Program-made: the position numbers and the translations under genes
The notes under the pieces: model-generated
The model's input: the letters and a program-made list of their open reading frames with translations, nothing else
Databases searched by the model: none
What the model was told of the DNA's origin: nothing
Origin: DASQFD01 sp035633255
GTDB taxonomy: Bacteria > Actinomycetota > Actinomycetes > Actinomycetales > Dermatophilaceae
Assembly (NCBI GenBank): GCA_035633255.1
Contig: DASQFD010000099.1
Location: 1-21,182, forward strand
Direction of reading: 5' to 3'
DNA: 21,182 nucleotides
Shown here: positions 1 to 6,200 of the stretch, piece by piece
Layout of the letters: every line of letters begins with the position of its first letter
How positions within the stretch are numbered: position 1 is the stretch's first letter

Positions 1-160
1 GGATGTCGGCCCGCACGAAGTCGGCGGAACCGAGGTCGTGCGGCGGCGGGATGACGTCCACGCCGACGATGCGGCGGATGCCCGGCTGCTGGGAGAGCCG
101 GCGCGCCAGCAGTCCACCGAGATAGCGGGACACCCCGGTCACGAGGACGACCTCGGCCAC
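1..160 (-). CDS. NAD-dependent epimerase/dehydratase, 5' part only (Rv0501/GalE2-like)
   Basis: Only the first 53 or so codons lie in the window; the gene runs off the left edge. The N-terminus reads VAEVVLVTGVSRYLGGLLAR, an NAD(P)-binding Rossmann start with a TGxxxxxG loop at residues 8-14, followed by a second strand ending VDVIPP. This is the extended short-chain dehydrogenase/epimerase family, which acts on nucleotide sugars or sterols. The GTG start at 160 is supported by a strong purine run just upstream (GAGGAGGGGGA). Its place directly downstream of bS22 and an excisionase-like HTH gene matches M. tuberculosis Rv0500A-Rv0500B-Rv0501, so it is probably the Rv0501 (galE2) counterpart. 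The substrate cannot be told from this fragment. Confidence 0.85.
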   Translation of the reverse strand, partial: MAEVVLVTGVSRYLGGLLARRLSQQPGIRRIVGVDVIPPPHDLGSADFVRADI

Positions 161-196
161 TCCCCCTCCTCGTTCGCTACGCGGACCAACGCACCG

Positions 197-202
197 ACCC
201 TA
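197..202 (-). promoter_or_regulatory. Candidate -10 box for the epimerase gene
   Basis: The minus strand reads TAGGGT here, about 36 nt upstream of the GTG start, leaving a short 5' UTR that contains the GAGGAGGGGGA ribosome binding site. No convincing -35 box is seen. The epimerase may also be reached by read-through from bS22. Confidence 0.35.
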
Positions 203-294
203 TCCGCGCCCACCAGCGCGCGCCCTCTGCAGGGCGTGCTCGGCGGGTCGGCCAGCCGGGTCGGGCCAGCCGGGTCGCCGGCACGACCGCCCGA

Positions 295-334
295 CGGGAC
301 CTCGCAGCGGGGCCCGCCCCTCACGCCGGTCCCG
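295..334 (-). terminator. Possible nested hairpin after bS22
   Basis: CGGGACC (295-301) pairs with GGTCCCG (328-334), and a second short stem, GGGGC with GCCCC, sits inside. It begins 10 nt past the bS22 stop codon. There is no T-run, which is common for actinobacterial terminators but makes the call tentative. The rest of the gap, 161-294, shows no gene. Confidence 0.35.
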
Positions 335-343
335 CCGCGGTGG

Positions 344-442
344 TCACTTCTTGTTGCGGCGCTGGTGACGCGTCTTGCGCAGCAGCTTGCGGTGCTTCTT
401 CTTCGCCATCCGCTTGCGGCGCTTCTTGATGACTGAGCCCAT
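344..442 (-). CDS. Small ribosomal subunit protein bS22 (32 aa)
   Basis: A 32-residue, extremely basic protein beginning MGSVIKKRRKRMAKKKHRKL and ending RRNKK. It closely matches the 33-residue mycobacterial protein (Rv0500B) identified as bS22 in ribosome structures, where it binds 16S rRNA on the small subunit. The start at 442 has a good AAGGA ribosome binding site 6 nt upstream. The gene lies between the excisionase-like HTH gene and the epimerase, as in mycobacteria. At 99 nt it falls below common gene-finding cut-offs, and two longer open frames on the plus strand cover it; those are shadows. Nearly half of its residues are Lys or Arg, so the family assignment rests on the whole pattern plus synteny. 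Confidence 0.9.
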   Translation of the reverse strand: MGSVIKKRRKRMAKKKHRKLLRKTRHQRRNKK

Positions 443-570
443 GTGCTGTCCTTACCGTTGCGCGCCCCCACGGCGGGTGCCGGGGCGGCCTGTCGTCTCG
501 GTGGTCGTCGCCGCCGTCGCGGGGCGGGTGCGACCGGTGCACGGCCGGTCGGCACGCGCGTCGGCTGCCC

Positions 571-600
571 ACCCTACCGAAGCGGCCGGACGGCGCCCAA
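571..600 (-). promoter_or_regulatory. Candidate promoter for bS22
   Basis: On the minus strand TTGGGC (600-595) and TAGGGT (576-571) are separated by 18 nt, a reasonable housekeeping sigma spacing. This gives a leader of about 120 nt before the bS22 start at 442. It sits downstream of the strong terminator at 690-730, so bS22 probably has its own transcript. Confidence 0.45.
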
Positions 601-620
601 ACGCCAGCCGGTACGCCGTG

Positions 621-656
621 CCGTCCCCGGTGCCGTGCCCGTCCCCGGTGCCGTGG
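621..656. repeat. 18-bp tandem duplication
   Basis: Two copies of CCGTCCCCGGTGCCGTG plus one variable base lie head to tail at 621-638 and 639-656, differing only in the last base. They are in the 303-nt gap between bS22 and the HTH gene (443-745), upstream of the proposed bS22 -35 box. That gap otherwise holds only the bS22 promoter and a terminator; no gene is seen. Confidence 0.7.
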
Positions 657-689
657 TCGCCACGGCGACGGGCAGCGGTCCGCGGCGGG

Positions 690-730
690 GACGCGGAAGG
701 GGTGGCAGGGACGGCCACCCCTTCCGCGTC
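690..730 (-). terminator. Strong hairpin terminator after the HTH gene
   Basis: A perfect 17-bp inverted repeat: GACGCGGAAGGGGTGGC (690-706), a 7-nt loop, and its exact complement (714-730). It starts 15 nt beyond the stop codon of the HTH gene. There is no T-run, but the stem length and position make it the best terminator in the window. Confidence 0.8.
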
Positions 731-745
731 ACCTGCGTCGTGCGC

Positions 746-946
746 TCACGCGGTGTCGATGTAGGAGTTGCGCAGGTACTTGTGCACCTCGTCCTCGGGG
801 ACCCGGAACGAGCGCCCCACCCGGATGGCGGGCAGCTCGCCGGCGTGCACCATGCGGTACACCGTCATCTTCGACACGCGCATGATCGAGGCGACCTCGG
901 CGACGGTGAGGAACCGCACCTCGGCGAGCTGGCGCTCCTGGGACAT
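746..946 (-). CDS. Excisionase-like / MerR-type helix-turn-helix protein (Rv0500A-like)
   Basis: 66 residues. After a short N-terminus the protein is a single winged helix-turn-helix of the excisionase (HTH_17) class: the core around residues 12-32 reads FLTVAEVASIMRVSKMTVYR, followed by the wing GELPAIRVGRSFRV and a C-terminal helix. Such proteins bind DNA and act as small regulators; relatives include BldC. Its place before bS22 and an epimerase equals M. tuberculosis Rv0500A. I chose ATG 946 because GAGG lies 5 nt upstream and the family starts near there; GTG 967 and ATG 988 are in-frame alternatives. There is no integrase or phage gene nearby, so a chromosomal regulator is more likely than a phage excisionase. 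Targets are unknown. Confidence 0.85.
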   Translation of the reverse strand: MSQERQLAEVRFLTVAEVASIMRVSKMTVYRMVHAGELPAIRVGRSFRVPEDEVHKYLRNSYIDTA

Positions 947-975
947 CGTGACCTCGGTCTTCTGCACACGCGCAT

Positions 976-993
976 CGTCGGTGCCCACCGACG
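976..993. promoter_or_regulatory. Perfect inverted repeat upstream of the HTH gene, possible operator
   Basis: CGTCGGTG, 2 nt, CACCGACG: 8-bp arms 30-47 nt upstream of the HTH start. A TACCGT -10-like box (999-994, minus strand) abuts it, so a bound protein could block transcription, or the RNA could fold just after the transcription start. Confidence 0.4.
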
Positions 994-1097
994 GTAGCTA
1001 CGGGCGTGCAGGCGCAACCTTAGGGGCAGGTGTGACCTCTGGGAAGGCAGACGGGCGAAATTCCCCCTCCCGTCCACCCGACACGCCGTTCGCGACC

Positions 1098-1137
1098 GTC
1101 CGGCTCGGCGACCGGTCGGCGACCGGGCGCGCCGGAC
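1098..1137 (-). terminator. Possible branched hairpin after acuC
   Basis: GTCCGGC (1098-1104) pairs with GCCGGAC (1131-1137) and encloses the palindrome CGACCGGTCG (1109-1118). It lies 10 nt past the acuC stop codon. No T-run; tentative. Confidence 0.4.
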
Positions 1138-1146
1138 CCGCCCGCG

Positions 1147-2340
1147 TCAGTCGAAATAGGGGTCCAGGCCGTAGTGGGCGAAGACCGCCTCCCGCGTCGC
1201 CATGACCGCCCGGTCGACCGGGTTGTCCGGGTTGTAGCCCAGGCTCCACGGCTGCACCCAGATGGGCAGCTGCGCCGGGTCCAGGTCGCCCATGCGGGCC
1301 GGGCCGGAACGGCCCAGGGTCGAGCGCACGTGCTCGAGCCACTCCTCCGGCACCGCGGCCTCGGGGTGGACCGGCCGGTGCCCGGCGATGGCCGTGAGGT
1401 GGGTCCAGGAGCGCGGGACCACGTCGATGATGGCGTAGCCGCCCCCGCCCAGGGCCACCCACCGCCCGCCGGTCACCTCGTGCGCGAGGGAGTGCATCTC
1501 CTCGTGCGCCCGGCGCTGCGCGTCCAGGCTGATCGCGAGGTGGGCGAGCGGGTCCTCGTAGTGGCTGTCGCAGCCGTGCTGGGTGACCAGCACGTCGGGC
1601 CGGAAGGCGTGGACCACCTGCGGGACCGTCGAGGCGATGGCCCGCAGCCACCCGGCGTCGCTCGTGCCCGGCGGCAGGGCGACGTTGACGGCGCTGCCCG
1701 GCGCGTCGGGCCCGCCGACGTCCGTCGGCCATCCGGACCCCGGGAAGAGGTGCCGGCCGCTCTCGTGCACGGAGACCGTCAGCACCCGCGGGTCGTCCCA
1801 GAAGACCTTCTCCACGCCGTCCCCGTGGTGGACGTCGATGTCGACGTAGGCCACCCGCGCGGCCCCGCCGTGGTCGAGGAGCCACCGGATGCCGAGAGCG
1901 GCGTCGTTGTAGATGCAGAAGCCGGAGGCGTGCGTCGGCATCGCGTGGTGCATGCCGCCGCAGTAGTTGACGCCGTGGTCGATCTCCCCCTCCCACACGG
2001 CCCGGCAGAGGTCGATGGTGCCCTGGGCGATGCGGGCGCTCGCGTCGTGCATGCCGCGGAACGCCGGGTCGTCCTCGGTGCCGAGCCCCCGGCGCTCGTC
2101 GGCCGAGGCGGGGTCGTCCGAGGCGGCGCGGACGGCGGCGACGTAGGCCGGCTCGTGCACGGTGGTGAGCACGTCGTCCGGACACACCTCCGGGCACACC
2201 ACCTCGAGGTCGTCGAGGACGCCCAGCGCGCGGGCCAGCCGCGTGGTCAGGTCGAGGCGGACCGGCGACATGGGGTGGTCACGGCCGAAGTCGTACGCCG
2301 TGAAGCAGTCGTCCCAGATGACGCGCGTCCTTGGGCCCAT
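1147..2340 (-). CDS. acuC: Acetoin utilization protein AcuC / class I-type histone deacetylase family
   Basis: 397 residues, typical for bacterial AcuC. It is a zinc-dependent deacylase of the arginase/HDAC fold, acting in the cytosol; in Bacillus AcuC deacetylates acetyl-CoA synthetase. All catalytic elements of the class I HDAC family are visible: the His pair 131-132 in GGMHHAM, the zinc ligands Asp169 and His171 in YVDIDVHHGDG, Asp258 in QHGCDSHYEDPL, and the transition-state Tyr302 in LGGGGYAI. Neither acs nor acuA/acuB is nearby, so the substrate is open. The ATG at 2340 has no Shine-Dalgarno; a TAGCGT box 6 nt upstream suggests a leaderless mRNA. It is divergent from the TrkA gene. Confidence 0.93.
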   Translation of the reverse strand: MGPRTRVIWDDCFTAYDFGRDHPMSPVRLDLTTRLARALGVLDDLEVVCPEVCPDDVLTTVHEPAYVAAVRAASDDPASADERRGLGTEDDPAFRGMHDASARIAQGTIDLCRAVWEGEIDHGVNYCGGMHHAMPTHASGFCIYNDAALGIRWLLDHGGAARVAYVDIDVHHGDGVEKVFWDDPRVLTVSVHESGRHLFPGSGWPTDVGGPDAPGSAVNVALPPGTSDAGWLRAIASTVPQVVHAFRPDVLVTQHGCDSHYEDPLAHLAISLDAQRRAHEEMHSLAHEVTGGRWVALGGGGYAIIDVVPRSWTHLTAIAGHRPVHPEAAVPEEWLEHVRSTLGRSGPARMGDLDPAQLPIWVQPWSLGYNPDNPVDRAVMATREAVFAHYGLDPYFD

Positions 2341-2346
2341 GCTCGA

Positions 2347-2369
2347 ACGCTACTCGCCCCCGATACCGT
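2347..2369. promoter_or_regulatory. Back-to-back -10 boxes for acuC and trkA-like genes
   Basis: Minus-strand TAGCGT (2352-2347) lies 6 nt before the acuC ATG. Plus-strand TACCGT (2364-2369) lies about 48 nt before the TrkA ATG. The boxes are only 11 nt apart, so the two polymerase footprints would overlap. Confidence 0.45.
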
Positions 2370-2417
2370 GGCGGGTGGCACCCGGAGGCCCCGGGGATCG
2401 CGCAGGACGGAGCTCCC

Positions 2418-3083
2418 ATGGCTGGACGAAACGTGCACGAGGCGGAGGTCCTCGTGGTCGGCCTCGGGCGTTTCGGCGGCGCCTCGGCGGTGGAGCTGCG
2501 CCGCCTGGGACATCGGGTCACCGCCATCGAGAGGGACGGCCTGCTCGCGGAGCGGTTCCTCGGCCGGGTGGCCCACGTGATCCACGGCGACGGCAGCGAC
2601 CCCGACGTCATCCGCGAGGCCAAGCCACAGCGGTTCCGGGTGGCGGTGGTCGGCATCGGGGCGGTGGAGGCCTCGGTGCTCGCGGTCGTCAACCTCGTCG
2701 ACGCCGGCATCGCCGACGTGTGGGCCAAGGCCACCTCCCCGGAGCACGCCCGCATCCTGACCCGGATCGGCGTCACCCACGTGGTCCGACCCGAGGCCGA
2801 CACCGGGCGCCGGGTCGCCCACCTCGTGGGCGGCCGGCTGCAGGACTACATCGAGTTCGACGACGGCTTCGCCATCGTCAAGATGCGCCCCCCGAACGAG
2901 GCCATCGGCTTCACGCTCGAGCAGAGCCAGATCCGCAGCCGCTACGGCGTCACCGTGGTCGGCGTGAAGGCACCGGGGCAGGACTTCACGTATGCCGTGG
3001 CGTCCACGAAGGTCTCGGCCCACGACACGCTCATCGTCAGCGGACCCACCGAGCTGCTCGAGCGGCTCGCCTCCAGGCCCTGA
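2418..3083 (+). CDS. TrkA/KtrA-type potassium channel regulatory (RCK) protein
   Basis: 221 residues. An RCK_N Rossmann domain (about 9-130) with the nucleotide loop VVGLGRFGG at 13-21 and an acidic residue at the end of the second strand (IERD, 37-40) is followed by an RCK_C ligand domain (about 135-215). Such proteins form an octameric ring under a TrkH/KtrB membrane channel and gate potassium uptake in response to ATP/ADP or NAD and often c-di-AMP. The start at 2418 has GGAG 6 nt upstream; an in-frame ATG at 2331 would overlap acuC and the proposed promoters. No membrane partner is in the window, so it must work with a channel encoded elsewhere. It converges on the GNAT gene with 4 nt between stop codons. 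Confidence 0.9.
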   Translation: MAGRNVHEAEVLVVGLGRFGGASAVELRRLGHRVTAIERDGLLAERFLGRVAHVIHGDGSDPDVIREAKPQRFRVAVVGIGAVEASVLAVVNLVDAGIADVWAKATSPEHARILTRIGVTHVVRPEADTGRRVAHLVGGRLQDYIEFDDGFAIVKMRPPNEAIGFTLEQSQIRSRYGVTVVGVKAPGQDFTYAVASTKVSAHDTLIVSGPTELLERLASRP

Positions 3084-3087
3084 CCGG

Positions 3088-3612
3088 TCAGTCCCGCAGG
3101 AACGCCTGGTCGCCACCGAGCGGGAGCACCATGGCGATCTCCTCCTCGCCGTCCTCCTCGTTGGCCACGCGCATCGGCCGGCGTTCGGCGGTGGGGCGGA
3201 AGCCGCAGCCGCTGGCGAAGGCGACCGCCCGGCCGTTGTCCGCGCCGACCCAGTAGAGGAGCTTGCGCCGCCCGGCCGCGACCGCGGTGCGGGCCCCTGC
3301 ACGCACCAGCGCCGAGGCGACCCCGCTGCCCCGGGCCCCCGGCTCGACCCAGAGCCCGAACAGCTCGGAGGCGTCCGGTTCGTCACCGTTCGCGTTCCCC
3401 ACGCTCGCGATGCCGAGCGGCTCGCCGTCCCGCTCCGCCAGCAGCCGCTGGGAGCGGCGCATCCGGGTGCGCCACGCCGACTCGTGCAGCTCGGACTCGT
3501 CCTCGTGACCGGCGGCGAAGGCGTCGGGGGACTCGCGTAGTGCGGTCAGGCGCACCGAGCGGTAGGTCTCCCAGTCCCCCTCGGTCAGCGAGCGCACGGT
3601 GATCGAGCTCAT
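3088..3612 (-). CDS. GNAT-family N-acetyltransferase
   Basis: 174 residues. The N-terminal SSITVRSLTEGDWETYRSVR is the usual GNAT opening. Motif A with the acetyl-CoA pyrophosphate loop is at 84-103 (LWVEPGARGSGVASALV), and motif B with NGRAVAFASGCGF is at 127-138. These enzymes move an acetyl group from acetyl-CoA to an amine; the acceptor cannot be predicted. The ATG at 3612 has no Shine-Dalgarno. Instead CAGAGT lies 7 nt upstream, a variant of the leaderless -10 pattern seen elsewhere in the window, and an inverted repeat abuts the start. The C-terminal NEEDGEEEIAM is strongly acidic. It lies downstream of proC on the same strand, 55 nt away. Confidence 0.87.
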   Translation of the reverse strand: MSSITVRSLTEGDWETYRSVRLTALRESPDAFAAGHEDESELHESAWRTRMRRSQRLLAERDGEPLGIASVGNANGDEPDASELFGLWVEPGARGSGVASALVRAGARTAVAAGRRKLLYWVGADNGRAVAFASGCGFRPTAERRPMRVANEEDGEEEIAMVLPLGGDQAFLRD

Positions 3613-3641
3613 GGCGCCCACTCTGGCACGGCAGTGGCGCC
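3613..3641 (-). terminator. Hairpin between proC and the GNAT start codon
   Basis: GGCGCCCACT (3613-3622) and AGTGGCGCC (3633-3641) pair with a single bulged base. It starts 27 nt past the proC stop and ends exactly at the GNAT ATG, so it could terminate putA-proC, attenuate read-through, or act as an operator over the GNAT -10 box. Confidence 0.45.
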
Positions 3642-3667
3642 GAGCGCACGGTCGGCCCCCGCCCGGC

Positions 3668-4468
3668 TCAGCCGCCGGAGAGCTCCCGGGAGCGCAGCGC
3701 CGCGGCCTCCATCGCCCGGATGAAGGCGGCGCGGACCTTGTTGTCGTCAAGCTCTCGCAGCGCCGCCGCGGTGGTCCCGCCCGGCGAGGTGACCTGCTCA
3801 CGAAGCACGGTGGGGTGCTGCCCGGTCTCGCGGATCATGGTCGCCGCGCCGAACAGGGTCTGGACGACGAGCTCGGTGGCCGTGGCGCGCGGCATACCGA
3901 GGACGACACCGGCCTCGATCATCGCCTCCACGACGTAGAAGATGTATGCCGGCCCGCTGCCGGAGATGGCCGTGACGGCGTCCTGGAGCTTCTCCGGCAC
4001 GTCGAGCACCTTGCCGGTCGCGGCCAGCAGGTCGATGGCCTCGTGCAGCTGCTCGGGTGAGCAGTGCCGTCCCGCACTCACCGCCGCCATGCCCTGGTCG
4101 ACCAGGGCCGGGGTGTTGGGCATGACGCGCACGACCGCACGGCCCTCGGGGAGCCGGGTCTCGATGAACTCGGTCGTGATGCCGGCCGCCAGGCTGACGA
4201 CGAGGTCGTCGGCCGTGACGTGCGGCGCCACCTCGTCGAGCAGCACGGCCATGTCCTGCGGCTTGACGACGAGGACCAGGGTGTCCGCCGCGTCGGCGGC
4301 GTCGGCGTTGCCGAGCACCCGCACGCCGTAGCGCTCGGCGAGCTCGGCGGCCCGGTCGGCACGTCGCTCCGTGACGAGCAGCTGCTCGGCCGGGCGGCCG
4401 GCGCGCAGCAGCCCGGAGAGCAGGGTCTCCCCCATGACCCCGGCGCCGAAGATCGCCACGGTGGCCAC
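3668..4468 (-). CDS. proC: Pyrroline-5-carboxylate reductase
   Basis: 266 residues, the usual length. ProC reduces pyrroline-5-carboxylate to L-proline with NAD(P)H, the last step of proline synthesis, in the cytosol. The N-terminal Rossmann loop IFGAGVMGE is at 6-14. The family motifs VKPQ (68-71), RVMPNTP (114-120), SGSGPAY (169-175) and VTSPGGTT (226-233) are all intact. The start is GTG at 4468, with GAGGGG about 9 nt upstream. It begins 4 nt after the proline dehydrogenase stop, so the two are one operon. In M. tuberculosis proC (Rv0500) likewise precedes the HTH/bS22/epimerase genes, supporting orthology. Pairing the biosynthetic reductase with the catabolic dehydrogenase is unusual. 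Confidence 0.96.
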   Translation of the reverse strand: MATVAIFGAGVMGETLLSGLLRAGRPAEQLLVTERRADRAAELAERYGVRVLGNADAADAADTLVLVVKPQDMAVLLDEVAPHVTADDLVVSLAAGITTEFIETRLPEGRAVVRVMPNTPALVDQGMAAVSAGRHCSPEQLHEAIDLLAATGKVLDVPEKLQDAVTAISGSGPAYIFYVVEAMIEAGVVLGMPRATATELVVQTLFGAATMIRETGQHPTVLREQVTSPGGTTAAALRELDDNKVRAAFIRAMEAAALRSRELSGG

Positions 4469-4472
4469 GTGC

Positions 4473-5423
4473 TCAGCCCCTCGAGACGAGCGAGCGGACG
4501 AAGAACATCGTGTTCGCGGGGCGCTCGGCCATCCGCCGCATGAGGTAGCCGTACCACTCCTCGCCGAAGGGCACGTAGACGCGCATCTCGTGGCCGCGGT
4601 CCGCGATGCGCACCTGCTCCGCGGGACGGATGCCGTAGAGCATCTGGAACTCGTAGCTGTCCGGCGTCCGGCCGTGGTGGCCGGCGAGCGCCCGCGCGAT
4701 GTCGACGAGCCGCGGGTCGTGGGTGCCGACCATGGGGTAGCCGGCGCCCGCCATGAGGACCTTGAGGCAGCGCACGTACGCCAGCGAGACCTCCTCGGCG
4801 TCCTGGTGCGCGACCGACGACGGCTCCCGGTAGGCGCCCTTGCACAGCCGGACCCGGCTCCCCTCCGTGGCGAGGTCGCGGCAGTCCTGCTCGGTGCGGA
4901 AGAGGTAGGCCTGCAGCACCGCGCCCACCGACGGGAAGTCGGCGCGCAGCTCGCGCAGGGTGCCGAGCGTCGAGTCGGTGGTGGTGTGGTCCTCCATGTC
5001 GAGGGTCACCGTGGTGCCGACCTCCTGCGCCACCTCGCAGATGGCCCGGGCGTGCTCGAGCGCGATCCGCTCCCCGTCCGCGGGCAGCGCCTGCCCGATC
5101 GCGCTGAGCTTGACGCTGACCTCCGCCGCGCCGAACTGGGACAGCTCGCGTGCCGCCAGCGCCCGAAGCAGGGCGACGTAGGCGTCCCGGGTCCGCTCGG
5201 CGTGCTCGCGGTCAATGGTGTCCTCGCCGAGGTAGTCCAGCGTGCTGAGGCGGTTGGTGGCGCGCAGCTCGGCCGCCGCCCGCACGGCGTCCGCGACGGT
5301 CGTGCCGGGGACGTAGCGCCCGACGACGGCGCGGCTCACCGGGGCGCGCTCGACGCCCTTCCGCACGACGCCGGACTCGGAGAGCTGGAGGAGCGCTCCG
5401 CGGAGCAGGTCACCGGGATCCAC
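4473..5423 (-). CDS. Proline dehydrogenase (monofunctional, FAD)
   Basis: 316 residues, typical of the short monofunctional PRODH that pairs with a separate P5C dehydrogenase. It oxidises proline to pyrroline-5-carboxylate with FAD, passing electrons to the quinone pool. The barrel motifs are clear: VSVKLSAIGQ, TVTLDMEDHTTTDSTL, LQAYLFRTEQDC, RVRLCKGAYREP (the KGAY flavin-site lysine) and, near the C-terminus, YLMRRMAERPAN, which carries the conserved RRxxERP substrate site. The GTG at 5423 has no Shine-Dalgarno, but TAGCCT lies 7 nt upstream, so a leaderless mRNA is likely. No P5C dehydrogenase gene is in the window. The gene is cotranscribed with proC. Confidence 0.95.
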   Translation of the reverse strand: MDPGDLLRGALLQLSESGVVRKGVERAPVSRAVVGRYVPGTTVADAVRAAAELRATNRLSTLDYLGEDTIDREHAERTRDAYVALLRALAARELSQFGAAEVSVKLSAIGQALPADGERIALEHARAICEVAQEVGTTVTLDMEDHTTTDSTLGTLRELRADFPSVGAVLQAYLFRTEQDCRDLATEGSRVRLCKGAYREPSSVAHQDAEEVSLAYVRCLKVLMAGAGYPMVGTHDPRLVDIARALAGHHGRTPDSYEFQMLYGIRPAEQVRIADRGHEMRVYVPFGEEWYGYLMRRMAERPANTMFFVRSLVSRG

Positions 5424-5430
5424 GGAGGTC

Positions 5431-5436
5431 AGGCTA
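5431..5436 (-). promoter_or_regulatory. Leaderless -10 box of the proline dehydrogenase operon
   Basis: Minus-strand TAGCCT followed by 7 nt (GACCTCC) and the GTG start. It gives putA-proC its own promoter, separate from the ABC operon whose last stop codon is at 5466. Confidence 0.5.
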
Positions 5437-5465
5437 GCCGCCGGCGTCCCGGCCCGGCCGGCCGG

Positions 5466-6200
5466 TCACGGGGTCCGGCGGCGCAGGGTCAGGCTTCCGA
5501 GCAGGAGGGACCCCACGACGAAGCCCAGGATGACGGCGAGGTCGGGCAGCACCTCGGGGGTCGCGTCGGCGACCGTCGCGACCGACGTCATCGCGTCCAC
5601 GGCATACGACAGGGGCAGCACGTTGGACACGGCGGCGAGGACGTCCGGCAGCTCGTCGCGAGGGACGAGCAGCCCGCACAGGAGGAACTGCGGCAGCACG
5701 AACGCCGGCATGAACTGCACCGCCTGGAACTCGCTGGACGCGAAGCCGCTCACGAACAGCCCCAGGGCCGTCCCGAGCAGCGCGTCGGCTAGGGCGATGA
5801 CCACGAGCAGCGCGAGCGGGCCCGCCACGTCGAGGTCGCACACCCAGACGGCGAAGGTGGTCGCGACCAGCGCCTGCAGCACGGCCATCACGCCGAACGC
5901 CAGGGCGTAGCCCACCATGAAGTCGGCCTTGGCCAGCGGGGTGGTGAGCAGCCGCTCGAGGGTGCCGGAGGTCCGCTCCCGCAAGGTGGCGACGCTGGTG
6001 ACGATGAACATGACGACGAAGGGGAAGACCCCGAGGAGGGCCGGCCCCACCCGGTCGAAGACCGGGGTGCCGTCGAAGATCCACGCGAGCAGGCCCACGA
6101 GCACGCACGGGACGACGAGCATCAGCGCCACCGTGCGGGGGTCGTGGCGCAGCTGGCGCAGGATCCGGGCCGCCGTCGCGAGGGTGATGCGCGGGCTCAT
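5466..6200 (-). CDS. ABC-2 type transporter permease
   Basis: 244 residues with six predicted membrane segments (about 23-40, 53-70, 96-116, 125-148, 155-175, 220-238). It has the ABC-2 pattern: a cytoplasmic RERTSGTLERLLTTPLAKADF segment after the second helix and NVLPLSYAVDAM before the last. This is the drug/polyketide exporter subfamily (DrrB/YhgE-like), whose permease dimer is driven by the neighbouring ATPase. The ATG at 6200 overlaps the ATPase stop by four bases (ATGA), so translation is coupled. The exported substrate is not predictable; the location in a ppx/isomerase operon suggests a household rather than antibiotic role. Confidence 0.92.
   Translation of the reverse strand: MSPRITLATAARILRQLRHDPRTVALMLVVPCVLVGLLAWIFDGTPVFDRVGPALLGVFPFVVMFIVTSVATLRERTSGTLERLLTTPLAKADFMVGYALAFGVMAVLQALVATTFAVWVCDLDVAGPLALLVVIALADALLGTALGLFVSGFASSEFQAVQFMPAFVLPQFLLCGLLVPRDELPDVLAAVSNVLPLSYAVDAMTSVATVADATPEVLPDLAVILGFVVGSLLLGSLTLRRRTP

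Noticed and set aside
139..572. Minus-strand frames around 139-572
   Set aside because: They overlap the real bS22 and epimerase starts in other frames and are Arg/Pro-rich without domains.
746..946. Excisionase-like gene as evidence of a prophage or integrative element
   Set aside because: Neighbours are conserved chromosomal genes with mycobacterial synteny, and there is no integrase or attachment repeat.
1174..2580. Plus-strand frame antisense to acuC
   Set aside because: No recognisable domain; it mirrors the codon pattern of acuC, which has every HDAC motif.
1147..3612. AcuC and GNAT as a paired acetylation/deacetylation switch
   Set aside because: They are separated by the TrkA gene, are not cotranscribed, and the GNAT has no AcuA-like features.
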